Source of the DNA: Blasia pusilla
Lineage: Eukaryota; Marchantiophyta; Marchantiopsida; Blasiales
DNA length: 64,000 bases
NCBI GenBank assembly: GCA_050084515.1
Contig: CM114275.1
Coordinates: forward strand, 124,001-188,000
Direction of reading: 5' to 3'
In this document: positions 20,489 to 32,954 of the stretch, piece after piece
Numbering within the stretch: the first letter of the stretch is position 1
How the letters are laid out: each line of letters begins with the position of its first letter
Notes under the pieces: generated by a model
Database searches by the model: none
Seen by the model: only the letters and a program-made list of their open reading frames with translations
What the model was told of the DNA's origin: nothing
Translations under genes and position numbers: made by a program

Positions 20489-21478
20489 TTTGAGTTTGTG
20501 GTAATGCCTTTCGGTCTTTGTAATGCGCCTCCGACGTTCACCACTTTGATGAACTCCATCTTTCATAAGGGGACGGATGAGTTTGTGATCATCTACATAG
20601 ATGACATACTCATCTATTCGAAAGCACTAGAGGAGCATGCTCGACATTTGAAGACGGTGTTTGAGAAAATCAGGGCGAACAAGCTGTATGCGGATGCAGA
20701 TAAGAGTGAGTTAGGTTAGACGAAGATCAAGTTCTTGGGGCATGTGGTTAGTGCAGATGGAGTGAGTCCATACATAGAGAAGGTATTTTCCGATTGTCGA
20801 ATGGGAACCGCCTTCCACTGTGAAGGGGATGAGGAGGTTCATCGGAGCGGTCCAATTTTACCACACACACGTGAAGAACTTTTTGGGAATAGTGAAACCT
20901 CTCACAGATTGGACCGCTAAGTTTGCCAACACAACATCGACTAAGGAATTGGATAAAGCATTCAATCGAGTCAAGGAAATCCTCTCGCAAGAATTAGTTT
21001 TGAAGCTGCCAGAGTTTGACCAACCGTTTGAGGTGCATAGTGATGCTATTGATTTCGCAATTGCAGGAATGTTGGTGCAAAAAGGGAGACTTGTAGCATA
21101 CAGAGCAAGAAGCCTAGCGACACCAAAAGGAGATGGCCCACCCATGAGAAAGAGTTGTTCGCGGTGGTACATTGCTTGAGGAAGTGGCATCTAGGACTTC
21201 ATAAAACTCGAGTATTCACCGATAACATATCGCTCAAGTATTTTGAGACCCAGGATCGCGTAACACCAAAGCAACTTCGATGGCATGATACCTTGGCATA
21301 GACAAATGTGGAGCTAATCCACAAGCCGGGGAAAGATAATGTCATTCCAGATGCGTTAAGTCTCAAGGATGAGGATATGCCATCGACGACACAAGTGTTG
21401 AGAGCAATGTTCCCTAATGAAACAAACTTGGAAAGAAGGATTCGTGAAGGATACATAAAGGATGCGCAAGCGAGTTAG
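20489..21478 (+). pseudogene. Chromovirus reverse transcriptase (C-terminal part) and RNase H
   Basis: RT palm: FEFVVMPFGLCNAPPTFTTL, then FVIIYIDDILIYSKALEEHA with the YIDD catalytic site. After a stop at ~20717 come KFLGHVVSADGV and (frame-shifted) GMRRFIGAVQFYHTHVKNFL. RNase H is FEVHSDAIDFAIAGMLVQKG, VFTDNISLKYFETQDRVTPK and IPDALS. The motifs are those of plant chromoviruses and are clearly distinct from the methyltransferase family, which has CYIDDIVVF and LHTDWSMLGLG. Several stops and frameshifts. Confidence 0.88.
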
Positions 21479-21547
21479 TATCTTGGGAAGTTGAAGCGGG
21501 GCGAGAAGGTGGCCAATCCAAGTTTGAGGCACAACTCGCTAAGGTTT

Positions 21548-22085
21548 AAGTAGAGCAGGATCTATGTAGGCCAAGGCAAGCTACGGACCAAAGTGTTTGT
21601 GGAATGTCATGATGGACCTTTGGAAGGACACAAAGGGGAGAAATCCACTGTTGCTATTTTGGCCAAGAGGTTCTTCTGGCCCAACATGAAGGAAGATGTT
21701 TCTCAATATATGAAGACCTGTGTGACCTGTCAGGCGAGCAGAGTTTCTTATGCAAAGAAGCAAGGCTTACTTCGTCCTTTTCCGATCTCAAAGGGACCCT
21801 TGCAAAGCATTAGCATGGATTTCATTACGAGTCTTCCCGAATCTGAGGAAAACAACGCTATACTTGTGATAGTTCATCGATTTAGCAAGTTGGAGAGGTT
21901 TGTACCAACGAGAGATTCTACGACGGCCTACATGACTTCTTGATTGTTCCTAGATGGTTGGGGGCGAGCTCAAAAATTACCTAGGAGCATTGTGTTTGAA
22001 CAAGATCCGAAGTTTACCAGTGCCCTTTGGAAATATCTATTCAGGAGATTTCGGACCAGACTCAGCTTTAGTACAACCTTTATCA
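21548..22085 (+). pseudogene. Chromovirus integrase, N-terminal and core part
   Basis: HHCC domain (HDGPLEGHKGEKSTVAILA ... CVTCQASRVSYA), first catalytic Asp in ISMDFITSLPESEENNAILV, and a second-Asp region in VFEQDPKFTSALWKYLF. The core breaks at about 22085, exactly where the LTR of element B begins. The glutamate of the DDE triad is not present on this side. Confidence 0.85.
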
Positions 22086-22400
22086 TGATTGTTAGGATAG
22101 ATTGAAGGAATCTAGCACAGCGTCTGCACGAATAGTGGAGGACAGGCCCAAGAGGTCGAGGATGACGTGTTGAGGCCCAGGGAAAACTGAGAGAGCAGGT
22201 TTCCCCTTCGTTTCGGCTCATTTGGAGCCATATGGTCCCTTGCCTTGTGAGTGTAACCCAAGCCTCTCATTAGGAGAGCGGGTTTGGTTTGACATGAGAG
22301 AGAGTGCGCACCTTTGAGATCTATGATGTGAGATGGTGTAGAGAGATTGGATCTTACTTTACAAAGAGAGAATGAGAGAGTGAGAGAGCTTCATGGGGGA
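22086..22400 (+). repeat. Element B LTR copy 1 (promoter-deleted)
   Basis: Similar to 30090-30607: AGGATAGAT, GTGGAGGACAGGCC, AGAGAGCAGG and TTGGAGCCAT, then ATGGTCCCTTGCCTT and GAGTGTAACCCAAGCCTCTC to TTGGATCTTACTTTACA. About 240 bp between TTGGAGCCAT and ATGGTCCC, containing the TATATA box in the other copy, are missing here. Confidence 0.75.
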
Positions 22401-24189
22401 GCTCGTTGGTCACTCGCTGTTTTTGCAGGTTGGGGACCGTGTTCCCCATTCAACGGCTCATGGGAGTGCTCACCGGAGCAAGGGCTCCTTTGATTGTTCT
22501 TTGCGTTTGTCGATTTTTTGTGTGGAAGAGTGGTGCGTGGAAGCGCTGCCCAATTTCTTATAGAGATTGATTATGGGGGGGTTTGCCCCATGCCAATGCT
22601 CTCGGGAGCACCATGTAGCTTGCTGATTTGTATTTTTATAGGTTTTACATTTTTTTTGGGGATAAATCAGTGCGGGAGCGTTGCCGATTGTTGTGTAGGA
22701 GAAAGAGACATTGGGCTTTATGACAATCCCCATCAGGTTTTACTGGAATGTTCGATTCCAAATATGTTTTGATTTTGTCGTAGATCGTGAAGCTCTGCAC
22801 GTTCTGCAATAAACAATGCGCAATTTGGAGTTGCGAGCAAAAAGTTATGGTTCATCTTGCAAAACTGCCATTGCTAGGCAATTTTTAGGGTTAAATTGTT
22901 CAAACCCTAAACCAGCCGCCACGCCGGCAGCGGCCGTTGCCGTCATAGTCACTGTCAACGGTCCATCATCGATGGTCAACCATTACCATCGATGGTCAAC
23001 TATCACCGTCAATGGTCCACCGCCTGTTGTCCACCCTTTGGTTACCATTGCCGCCGTTACGGAGTGGAGGCTCTTCCACGACGTTCGTTGATTCTCTGAC
23101 TTGCGTCGCTACCACGTACTTTGTTTTGGCCACCACCGTCATCGCAATTTTTTCACCAACCAGTGATGGCAGATGATTTCCGGTATGGTGTTTGAGTTTT
23201 GATTTCATGTTGCTATGTTGTGATTGGTAGCCTCTCGACGACGATCGAGTACCGTGCAGTGACGCCCGTAGCCGCAACGCGCCACTGATTGCCGCGTCAT
23301 GCAGCTCGTGGCCGCACCGCACTATCTCGATCGCGAAGCCGCACCGTCATTGTGGAGCAGAGTGTGGGTTTATTGTTGATTGAGGAAGGTATGTTGTCGA
23401 GTCCTGCATCCCACCATCGCGGGCCATGCCGTTCGTAGTCGTTTTGTGCCGCCTGCAATGCCGCACCGTTCCGTTGGAACCGCACTGTCTATTGAAGAGT
23501 TTTGAGCATCATCAATATAGGAGGATTGTGACTTGCTGATTGGAGGAGTTGTCTCCACGACCAAGTTGGGATCGAGATTTGCAGTGGGTGAGGAGCGACA
23601 TTGACATGTGTTTAGGTTACCCATTCTGGTCCTTTATCTTGCACTTGTGAGGGATTCTGGGATTTGGGTAGTTTGTTTGGGGATATTGGGTGTGTGGATG
23701 CTGAGAGCATCATTTTTTATGTGGTTTAGGGATAATAGACCTGTGTGGGATGTCGGTAGTTGAGGGTAGGTTGTCGATGAGATGATAGCCTGGTCGATTT
23801 TCCGCACCATACCGCTTGTTGCCGCACTTTACACGTCTCGGCAAGGGAGAGTGTAGATCGAATGCCGCATGTTTGGGATGAGTGATTGAGGGATTACTCG
23901 CAAGGCGAGAGTGATCGGGTGAGAGGGGCACGAGGGTGATCACGGCGTCCGTTCAGGACTTTGAGAGGCAAGATGGTGAACCTGAGAGTAGCTCTAGAGG
24001 TTTTACGCAATGGCACGAGGTTTCGAGGGTCTCCTTGTGAGGGACCACCTCGACCTCCTTCTGTGTCATCATCAGACAAGGGGGAAGATGTAGAGGAGTT
24101 TGTGAGCACATCGCCATACATTGTGAGTGGTCCTACTAGTTGGCCGTGTGAGATGGACGATCGGGGTAGAGGACCGCGTAGGTTTTGAG
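22401..24189 (+). other. Element B leader region
   Basis: The untranslated leader of element B shares landmarks with A (GGAAGCGCTG, GGTTACCCATTC, GATCACGGCGTCC before Gag). It contains repeated ATCGATGGTCAAC and ACCGTCAATGGTCC blocks (22960-23020) and a CpG-rich stretch. I see no gene other than element B in it. Confidence 0.5.
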
Positions 24190-25308
24190 GTGCATTAGAT
24201 ACAATTGAGTTGCACGATTTCATACGAGAGTTTAGGAGTTGGTGCGACTCCTAGCGGGCCAGGAACTCTAGAGAGTTCAACCCGTTTACATCATGGAACG
24301 GTATGTTCCAGCACTTAGAGGGGGCACCCATGGACGATTACCATGAGTTCTCTCAGAGATATGCACGTGAGATTAAGGCGTGGAGGCTCTACTATGACCC
24401 AAATTATGTGTCATGGACGGAGCCGTTCCCAGATGAGGAGGAGGAGTCAGGAGAGGCTACTTCCTCTTCCACTAGTGATGTTTTAGGAGGGGTCACTCGC
24501 ATTGGAGCACTTGCACCATCTAGTTGGGTTCATCTCAGGTTCAACCCCGTGGTTGAGTTCTTCTCTGAGTTGAGGGCCAGATACCATGGGGTACGGACGG
24601 AGAAGTTGCGGAGCATCCATGACTTCCAGAGGCGCCCAGGTGAGAGTTTGCATGAGGCTTACACTCGCTTACAACGGTTGATCAACGTCACTCAGGGGGT
24701 GACAGAGGGTCAGGCTATCCAATCATGGTACGCAATTTTGGACTGGACCCTGCGGACACGGGTGTAGGAGGGGGATGCTTCTTATAAACACATCCCCTAC
24801 ATTGAGAGATTTTTTTAGGACCGCCAAGAACATTGAGCGCAACATGGCGGAGGAGAGCATAGCCACCATGGGTTTTGGGCGAGAGCAGACACGATTGGCT
24901 ACACCACCTGTGCAGCAACGTGGACTCCGAGATAGGTCGACTGTGGCACCACGAGCTCAAGGAGGATATTGGGAGGCCGTGCCATAGAGACCTGCGCCTT
25001 CATATGCGGCTCAGCAGCAGCCGCCTACTATTACTTGTTGGTCATGTGGTGGAGCCCATCATCAGCACTTTTGCACTCGTCAGGGTCATGGATGTGTGCC
25101 TCAGCATGGAGGAGGAGATAGTGGTGCAACTAGAGGTTATCAGTATGACTATTGTCAGAGGTATGGTCATACACGCGCCAGGTGTTTCCGTTTACATCCT
25201 GAGTTACATCCGGAAAGAGGGCCAGAGAGGGCACCAAAGCGAGTAGCCGGTCCGGATGGGCCTAGAGATCGTGCACTAGGTGGTCCCATTGGAGGACGAG
25301 GAGTTTGA
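24190..25308 (+). pseudogene. Element B Gag
   Basis: Capsid region with ALDTIELHDFIREFRSWCD, GMFQHLEGAPMDDYHEF and VRTEKLRSIHDFQRRPGESL, plus HEAYTRLQRLINVTQGVTEG and the zinc-knuckle zone CWSCGGAHHQHFC (short CX2CX3HX4C form). The second knuckle is YDYCQRYGHTRARC, where the first Cys is now Tyr. Stops at ~24187, ~24255, 24765 and 24985 and a shift near 24770 break the frame. It is diverged from A and D Gag, indicating an older or separate subfamily. Confidence 0.85.
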
Positions 25309-25539
25309 ATTGCCCGACAGGGTGGTGGAGCTGCCCGTGAAGGAGGTAGAGTACCACCACCTAGATGCGCCAAGGGAGACGCCGAACGTGAGGCTAGGAT
25401 GGCTGCTTAGATACAACAACTATAGGAGCAGATTGCCACTATGACATTGAGGTTATCCGATGCCGGATCCGTGGCATGGATGTCATTTGGAGCAGCCAGA
25501 GATATGGAGGATTCTGGTTGGATGTGCGGGGTTGTCTAG

Positions 25540-26001
25540 ATGGACGCCGCCGTAGTTGTGACGCGTGGAGCAGCGGCAGAGTTGGATCCACAGCAAGGGG
25601 AAGCCAGAAAACAGACTAGGCTTTCTCAATTGTCCGAAGCGATGAGGATCCCATCGATGGGTCCTCATCAAAGTTCTTGGAGAGTTGGTGATGTTGTTAG
25701 TGTGCAGGCACGGAGGGCGATGGGAGAAGCGAGTGTGACGACCCCTATTGTTGATGCTCAAGAGGGGCATATGTCAAGCACGTTGTTGGGGACGGCCACC
25801 GTTGTGTACCGCACTCCTTTATTTTATGCTTTTGATGTTATGACGTTGGGGGGTATACCTGCCGAGGCTTTTCGCCTGGCAACTTCACTATGTGAGCCCG
25901 GAGTTGGAGTTCCTGCATCACATTCAGAGGTGATTGCACAAGAGGTGATGGACCTGCCCTTGGAGCGGATGCTCGGGCCGTCCACATCAGATTCATGGTA
26001 G
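25540..26001 (+). pseudogene. Element B Gag-protease linker
   Basis: Homologous to the A and D linker: VTRGAAAELDPQQGEARKQT, LSEAMRIPSMGPHQ, TPLFYAFDVMTLGGIPAEAF and RLATSLCEPG. It precedes the protease by ~15 bp. No known domain. Confidence 0.6.
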
Positions 26002-26016
26002 GTTGGGGCTACTAGG

Positions 26017-26583
26017 ATGGCGGAGATGCCCGGTAGACCCACGATAGAGCGTGCCATGGCTTCTCCTGGTGTTGTGTTGCTGGATAACCGAGGAGAGGTC
26101 TTCCAATTGGTAAGTCCTGGAGGTAGAGCTTTCAGTCCGCAGCGCGTCTACTTGGATTTAAGAGCGCAATCCTTGATGTTGGGAAAAGCATCATTCAGAG
26201 GATTGGGCTTGACGAGAGCCGATATGGAGTGTTGTCCATTCTGGATACGGACATCCTTGGGTGGAGCGAGTACCACACAGTTTATCACTCGATATGAGGT
26301 TATGGTGAGGATTCGCCCAAGACATCCTACAGATAAGTCCGTGGTGCGAGCCAAGGCGATAGTGACCGATGCAGAGTCCTACGACGTCTTGGTTGGTGGA
26401 GCAGTGTTATACCCAATGGGGTTTTCCCTGGATTATTGGGAGGAGTCAGGGTCCTACAGACCAGGATGGGAGTCAGGTGATGGGCGCCTTAGCTCATTAC
26501 CCATTCGATTCACATGTGCAGTGATCGAGCGACAGCCAGGAGAGGTGGCGACCTTAGCAATATTTAGCAATGCCATCACTTAG
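26017..26583 (+). pseudogene. Element B aspartic protease, active site mutated
   Basis: Protease fold recognisable from VFQLVSPGGRAFSPQRVYLD, LMLGKASFRGLGLTRADMEC and SYDVLVGGAVLYPMGFSLDY. The active-site DSGA of A and D is DLRA here, so the enzyme would be inactive even though the frame is open for ~188 codons. Confidence 0.82.
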
Positions 26584-26817
26584 CCTAGTGATTTGATTGA
26601 GGGACATGTCCATGCAAAGGATACTCCCATTCCTAAAATTTCTATGGAGAGGAGTGTTATGGTCGCCGCATCATTCTGTGGAGGAGAGGTGCCATTGTGG
26701 GGCTCGATTGAGGAGCTTCGACGATTGGCACATGAGCACGTGCAGATCGCGTGGAGCAAGGCATTTGCATCGGAGCGTGATGGGTCTGAGGAACCCGAGG
26801 TAGTAGGGAGTCCTACG

Positions 26818-27860
26818 ATGACACCCTTGGATACCACACCCATTGTGTGGTGTATCCCGGAGGAGGGTATTCGAGTGTTAGATCTCTTTGGGGGGATTAG
26901 CACCGGATTAGCTGTTGTTTTGCAGGCATGAGTGCGAGTGCAGCAATACTTGTATGTGGAGAGTGATGATGTTGCGAGGCGCGTCTCACTACGACATGTG
27001 GCACATTTACACCTACGTTTTCTCGACTTATTATGTGCGTCCGCGGTACAAGGGTACTAGAGTTCCCTACCGAGGGATATTTTGTTGTTGGGGGTGCCGG
27101 ACTTAGAGCGGGTAGGGACCATTGATTTGGTCATTGTCGGTTGGCCATGTCAGGGCCAATCGAGTGATCGACGAGGCAACGGGTTGGCTGACACTCGGTC
27201 CAAGTTGTTTTGGGAGATGTTGAGGGTCTTACAGCAATTTCAAGAGCACCAGTCTTGTTCTCCAGCCTACATTCTGGGGAATGTGCCAATCTTAGGAGAC
27301 TCCAGGTCACAGGTGGTGACGTGTGCTCATCAGGTGCGTGCTTGGATTGGCCCAATAGTGTTCTTGGATGCGGCGAGTGTAGGCTCTAGAGCCCATTGCC
27401 CGCGTCGATGGTGGACCAACTTGGTGCCCCACGCGATGTTACGGAGGGCGTATGCGAGAGTGGAGCGCCCCTCCCATTTGTTAGTGAATTCTATTCTGGA
27501 TGCAAGTCGTCGATCACACGCAGTGAGACGCGATGATCGACCACTGTTGACTGTAGTCAATAGGGTAGGCAAGCCGCGGGCAACCTTGCCCACGTTTGTG
27601 AGTTTTCCCGCTTCCTATGCATACAAGGAGGCCGGTCCTGGCTTGGTTTGGGATGACCAGGTTTAGCGGTTGGTGGAGCCCAACGCCGACAAGAGAGAGC
27701 AAGCTATGGGATTTCCCTCAGGAGTGATAGTAGTACCGTCAATGTCAGAGGCATCACGACGCCATGTCTTGGGTCAGGCAATGGACCTCAACTGCTTGAC
27801 ATGGATCCTCAGCTTGGGAGTGGCTGAGCAGTGCCGCATGAGATCGCGACAGATCACATC
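26818..27860 (+). pseudogene. Element B cytosine-5 DNA methyltransferase domain
   Basis: The same domain as in A. Motif I is VLDLFGGISTGLAVVLQA, followed by a stop at 26929. Motif IV is VIVGWPCQGQSS with PCQ at 27145-27153. Motif VI is ILGNVPILGD, where the usual ENV has become GNV. Motif VIII is VGSRAHCPRRWWTN. After a stop at ~27664 come REQAMGF and RRHVLGQAMDLNCLTWILSL. Its substrate and mechanism would be as for A, but loss of the motif VI glutamate plus the stops make this copy inactive. Position between protease and RT is the same as in A. Confidence 0.88.
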
Positions 27861-28158
27861 GGTTGCATTGGTGAGCCCTATGCCTACCAAGACGGTGGAG
27901 GCAGTGGCTAGGGGCGAGACTCGAGGAGATCTACACACCAAGGGAGATTGGGAGAGACACCCTTGGACTTCTTGGGATTTTTTGCAGGTACGCCAAGAGA
28001 TAATAGCCACAGCATCGAGCGTGGTTCCAAGCACTGCACGTGGAGGAGATCAGAGTTTGCAGTTGGCTACAAGAGAGCGGCCGAGTGTTGTTGTTCGAGA
28101 TGGGGTTGCACCATAGCAACCACCGATACCAGCGTCGGAGAGTCCTATCGTAGTCACG

Positions 28159-29640
28159 ATGGAGACTTGGGAGCCAAATATGGGCCCTAAGTTGACACGA
28201 GGAGAGCGGCGCCGGATACATCAGTTCCTCAGGAGTTATAGGAGTTTCTTTATGTTTAGCATGGAGGATTTGGGTACGTTGAAGGGATCTGCATTGAGTT
28301 ATCGAGTGACATGCCAATCTTCCGACGACCCTACAGGTACAATAGTATGGAGAGGGCTCTGATTCAGAGTAGGAGCCATGACTTGATCGGAGCAGGACTA
28401 GTGGAGATGTCACATGGGGAGTATGCATCTGCCACTGTCATGCCCGCCAAGAAGGATGTGCATGGCAATTGGACGGATAGGCGGATGTGTGGGGATTGCC
28501 GACCTATCAATCGGCAGACGAAGTCCGATAGGTATGTCATGCCCACCCCTGAGGAGATCTTTGATACGATTGGTCACGCAAAGGTCTTCAGTTCATTGGA
28601 TTTTTGAGCCGGATACCATCAGATTGGAGGACATGTAGAAGACGGCATTTTGGGGCATCGATCCTCACGGGAAGGATTGTTTGTACCAGTGGCAGTTTTT
28701 ACCATTCGGGTTAAAGAACGCCCTAGTTGAGTTTCAGAGGGTCATGGATAGGATCTTGGCTGGTCTAGATTTTGCTAGGTGTTATATTGATGACATCGTA
28801 GTCTTTAGCACCACGGTTGAGGAGCATGAGCGACATCTAGAGGAGGTGTTCCGTCAATTGCAATTACATGGGCTGAAGCTACATCCAAGCAAAAGCAAGT
28901 TCTTCTACAACCAGATTGAGTATTTTGGTCATACGATATATCCACGGGGCCTTGGTGTTTAGCATACGAAGGTAGAGGCTTTCTCACACATTCCACGCCC
29001 TACAGATGTGAGCCGGGTTCGCGCATTTATGGGATTGGAGAACTTCTATCGGCGGTACGTCAAGGGATTCAGTTTGGTTGCAAAGCCACTAACCTTGCTG
29101 ACCAAGATGGATCACGAGTGGTAGTGAGGGGATGAGCAGGAGCGAGCATTTTAGTTGCTCAAGGATAGGTTAACGTCCGCACCCATCTTGAGGAGATCGA
29201 TCAAGGGGGCGTCCTTTCCAGTTGCACACAGATTGGAGCATGTTGGGGCTTGGAGCGGTGCTCACCCATCATGATGATGAGGGTAGAGAGTTCCTGTTGG
29301 CTTACGCTAGCCGCTCGAACAACGCTGCTGAGGCGAAGTACAGCTCATATGAGGGTGAGGGCTTGGATGTAGTGTGGGCTGTCGCGCACTTCAGGTGTTA
29401 CTTATTCGGCAACCCCTTTACCATCATCATTGATCATCAACCACTGAAGTGGTTGATGGAGTTTGACAAGCTTACAGGGAAGCTTGCAAGATGGGCTCTG
29501 TTGTTGCAAGAGTATGATTTTCATGTGGTACATAGACTTGGGACGCTCAACCAAGATGCAAATAGGTTGAGTCGTAACCCATGTCTGAGTCAGCAAGATG
29601 CGACTGGAGCTAGATGGCATGGAGAGAGTGATGAGGACTC
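28159..29640 (+). pseudogene. Element B reverse transcriptase and RNase H
   Basis: RT: GTLKG, VMPAKKDVHGNWTDRRMCGD, FLPFGLKNALVEFQRVMDRI and CYIDDIVVFSTTVEEHERHL. RNase H: LHTDWSMLGLGAVLTHHDDE, HFRCYLFGNPFTIIIDHQPL and LNQDANRLSRNPC. A short deletion after SLDF (28605-28625) removes part of LRAGYHQLPIRL. Stops at ~28606, 28960, 29124 and 29152. Confidence 0.88.
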
Positions 29641-29643
29641 AGT

Positions 29644-29727
29644 GCCAGGATGGCACGCGTCAACCTATTTAGGCATGTTGGCTATGCCAGGATGGCACGC
29701 GTCAACCTATTTAGGCATGTTGGCTAT
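29644..29727 (+). repeat. Exact 42-bp tandem duplication in element B
   Basis: The unit beginning GCCAGGATGGCACGCGTCAA occurs twice back to back (29644-29685 and 29686-29727). It repeats 14 codons (PGWHASTYLGMLAM) in frame after RNase H. Other copies have one unit. Confidence 0.9.
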
Positions 29728-30089
29728 GGAGAGCCAAAGTGTGGAGACTTTGATGGCGAGGTTTAGTGGAGAGTCCTTGGATCCCGAGGCCAGTGAGGAG
29801 ACGACAGGTGGCCGAGATATTCATGATGATGGAGTAGTCTTGGAGTACCTTTGTACAACAACGTTGCGAGGTGGTGGCGAGGCATGCACACTGACGTTTA
29901 GTAGTTTGTTGCCAAGTGCATGGTGTGTGATCGGGTTTTAGCATCGTTCAATGCTCCGACTCCACAATTTCATCCATTACTGATCATGGGCTTAGGGTAT
30001 AGATGGAGTTTGGATTTTGCAGGACCTTTGCCTTTGACACAGTGTCACAGTCGTTATGTGTTTGGTGATGGTCAAGCACTTCTTGAAGT
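29728..30089 (+). pseudogene. Element B integrase, N-terminal fragment
   Basis: The zinc-binding region is mostly lost. The core begins with LLIMGLGYRWSLDFAGPLPL and stops at the GEALLEV-equivalent of the HFSKW motif, where a solo LTR (30090) is inserted. Confidence 0.75.
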
Positions 30090-30607
30090 TGTCACGTCCT
30101 TTAGGATAGATCGGTGAGATCTAGTAGAGCGTCTTCAAGAGTAGTGGAGGACAGGCCTAGGAGGTCAAGGATGACCTGCTGAGGCCTCGGGAAACCTGAG
30201 AGAGCAGGTTTTCCCTTTGTTTTGGCTCATTTGGAGCCATATTGAGGAACTTACTATTTTAGGTAAGTACCATTTTGAGTATATGATCCACTTTATATTT
30301 TTGGTAAGTGGCCCTTGACCTCCTACATCAGGTCAAGAGCCAAAGAGGTGACTTGGGAGAATAGGTAACCATGGAGAGAGCTTGGGAGAGGGGAGGGGTA
30401 TATATCCCAAGGAGAGAAAGCTTGAGAGCTCATTCTCTCTTTGTTGAACCTCTTGGCATGAGGCGGCGGAGCTATGGTCCCTTGCCTTATGAGTGTAACC
30501 CAAGCCTCTCATTAGGAGAGTGGGTTTGGTTTGACATGAGAGAGAGTGCACACCTTTGAGAGCTATGGTGTGAGATTATGTAGAGAGAGATTGGATCTTA
30601 CTTTACA
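30090..30607 (+). mobile_element. Solo LTR (518 bp) of the methyltransferase Ty3 family
   Basis: Begins TGTCACGTCC and ends CTTTACA (TG...CA), with a TATATA box at 30399-30404. It is homologous to the B LTR at 22086. It interrupts the integrase of B. No target duplication is seen (GAAGT left, ATCTG right) because the right neighbour is the inverted pol block. Confidence 0.75.
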
Positions 30608-32947
30608 ATCTGAGAACATGCTCGCACCCATACATCAGGGTCATCAAGGTCCAACACCTCACCAGCATCTCGACGAATGGCCGTAGGTAAATCTGGCTCT
30701 CGGCCATAAAGTAGCAAGTACGCTGAAAAAGACGCTAAGGATGCCTGCCTGCTGAATCTGTATCCCATCGCCAACCATGGCAACTGGAGGTCCCAATCTC
30801 CTAGGTGCCCTCTCTGCTAGCCATACTTGCGTTAACCCCTCTTCACCGTCTGCACAACTCTCTCCGCTAATCCATCCGCCTTGGGATGATCTCGCGAAGT
30901 CGTGCGGTGGTCGATCAGCGCCTGATCACACAAGGCCTAGAACTCACCGCAAAACTCGGTACCCTGGTCTGTCAACAGCTCATCCGGTGCACCATAATGA
31001 CTCAGCACTCTATCAAGGAAGGCATAAGCTACTCCCTCATTCGCTTTGTCAGGCAATGCAACCAACTCGATCCACTTCGAGAAGTGTTCGACCATCACCA
31101 ACACATAACGATTGTGACGCTCCGTCAAAGGCAAAGGTCCTGCAAAATCCAAACTCCATCTATACCCTAAGCCCATGATTGGTTATGGATGCAACTATGG
31201 AGTCGGAGCATTGAACGATGCTCGGACCCGATCACACACCATGCACTTGGCAACAAACTGTTGAACGTCAGTCTGCATGCCTCGCCACCAATCTTTGAAT
31301 CCGAGCAAGTCATGACGTCCGCTTCACCCCAAAGTGACCCAACTCCTCGTGGACATGCTGCACTAGTCGTGCTCTCTGCGAAGGATGCGGCACTACGCGT
31401 ACTCTGCCATCCTCCCAAACCCTCAAAACATGTGTCCCCTCCCAACGGAACGCCTGGCCCGGCCAGGATCCGATCTCGCTCTCGAGCACCCACAGTGCTC
31501 GCAACGCTGCCAGTACGAAGGTACTCCAAGACTACTCCATCATCATGAATATCTCGGCCACCTGTCGTCTCCTCACTAGCCTCGGGATCCAAGGACTCTC
31601 CATTAGACCTCGCCATCGAAGTCTCCACACTCTGGCTCTCCATAGCCAACATGCCTAAATAGGCTGACGCGTGCCATCGTGGCACCGACTCCTCATCACT
31701 CTCTCCATGCCATCAAGCTCCAGTCGCATCTCGCTGACTCGGGCATGGGTTACGACTCAACCCATCTGCATCTTGGTTGAGCGTCCCATGTCTATGTACC
31801 ACCTGAAAATCATACTCTTGCAACAACAGAGCCCATCTCGCAAGCTTCCCTATAAGCTTGTCGGACTCCATCAACCACTTCAGTGGTTGATGATCAGTGA
31901 TGATGGTAAAGGGGTTGCCGAATAAGTAACACCTGAAATGCGCGACAGCCCACACCGCAGCCAAGCACTCACCCTCATACGAGCTATACTTCGCCTCTGC
32001 AGCGTTGTTCAAGCGGTAAGCGTAAGCCACCACGAACTCTCTACCCTCATCATCATGTTGGGTGAGCACCGCTCCAAGCCCCAACATGCTCCAATCTGTG
32101 TGCAACTGGAAAGGACGCCCCCTGATCGGTCTCCTCAAGATGGGTGCGGACGTCAACCTGTCCTTGAGCAACTAAAATGCTCGCTCCTGTTCATCCCCCC
32201 AGTGCCACTGGTGATCCACCTTGGTTAGCAAGGTCAGTGGCTTCGCAATCGAACTGAATCCCTTGACGTATCGCCGATAGAAGTTCGCCAATCCCATGAA
32301 TGCGCGAACCCGACTCACATCTGTAGGGCGTGGAATGCATGAGATAGCCTCTACCTTCATTTTCTGAACACCAAGGCCCCTTGGATATATCGTATGACCC
32401 AAGTACTCAATCTAGTCGTAGAAGAACTTGCACTTGCCTGGATGTAGCTTCAGCCCATGTAATTGCAATCATCGAAACACCTCTTCTAGATGTCGCTCAT
32501 GCTCCTCGACCGTGGCGCTAAAGACTACGATGTCATCAATATAACACCTAGCAAAATCCAGACCAGCCAAGATCCTATCCATGACCCTCTGAAACTCAGC
32601 CGGGGCGTTCTTTAACCCAATTGGTAAGAACCGCCACTGGTACAAACATTCCTTCCCGTGAGGATCGATGCCCCAAAATGCGGTCTTCTGCGTGTCCTCC
32701 AATCTGATAGGCAGCTGATGGTATCCAGCTCGCAAATCCAATGAACTGAAGACCTTTGCGTGACCAATCGCATCAAAGATCTCCTCAGGGGTGGGCATGG
32801 CATACCTATCGGACTTTGTCTACCGATTGATAGGTCGGTAATCCCCACACATCCGCCTATCCGTCCAGTTGCCATGCACATCCTTCTTGGCGGGCATGAC
32901 AGTGGCAGATGCATACTCCCCATGCGACATCTCCACCATTCCTCCTC
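30608..32947 (-). pseudogene. Inverted RT-RNase H-integrase block of the methyltransferase Ty3 family
   Basis: Reads on the minus strand from RT (VEMSHGEYASATVMPAKKD near 32940; FSSLDLRAGYHQLPIRLEDT; CYIDDIVVFSATVEEHERHL) through RNase H (LHTDWSMLGLGAVLTQHDDE; LITDHQPLKWLMESDKL-type) to integrase. The integrase has HVHEELGHFGVKRTS, SLDFAGPLPLTERHNRYVLV, LLTDQGTEF and AERVVQTVKRG, then WVRACSQ at 30620. It is the best preserved pol in the window, with all DDE residues and YIDD visible, but has a few stops (~32468, ~32403, ~32172, ~30936). It is a different copy from B: it repeats domains B already has and lies head-on to them. Confidence 0.87.
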
Positions 32948-32954
32948 CACCGGC

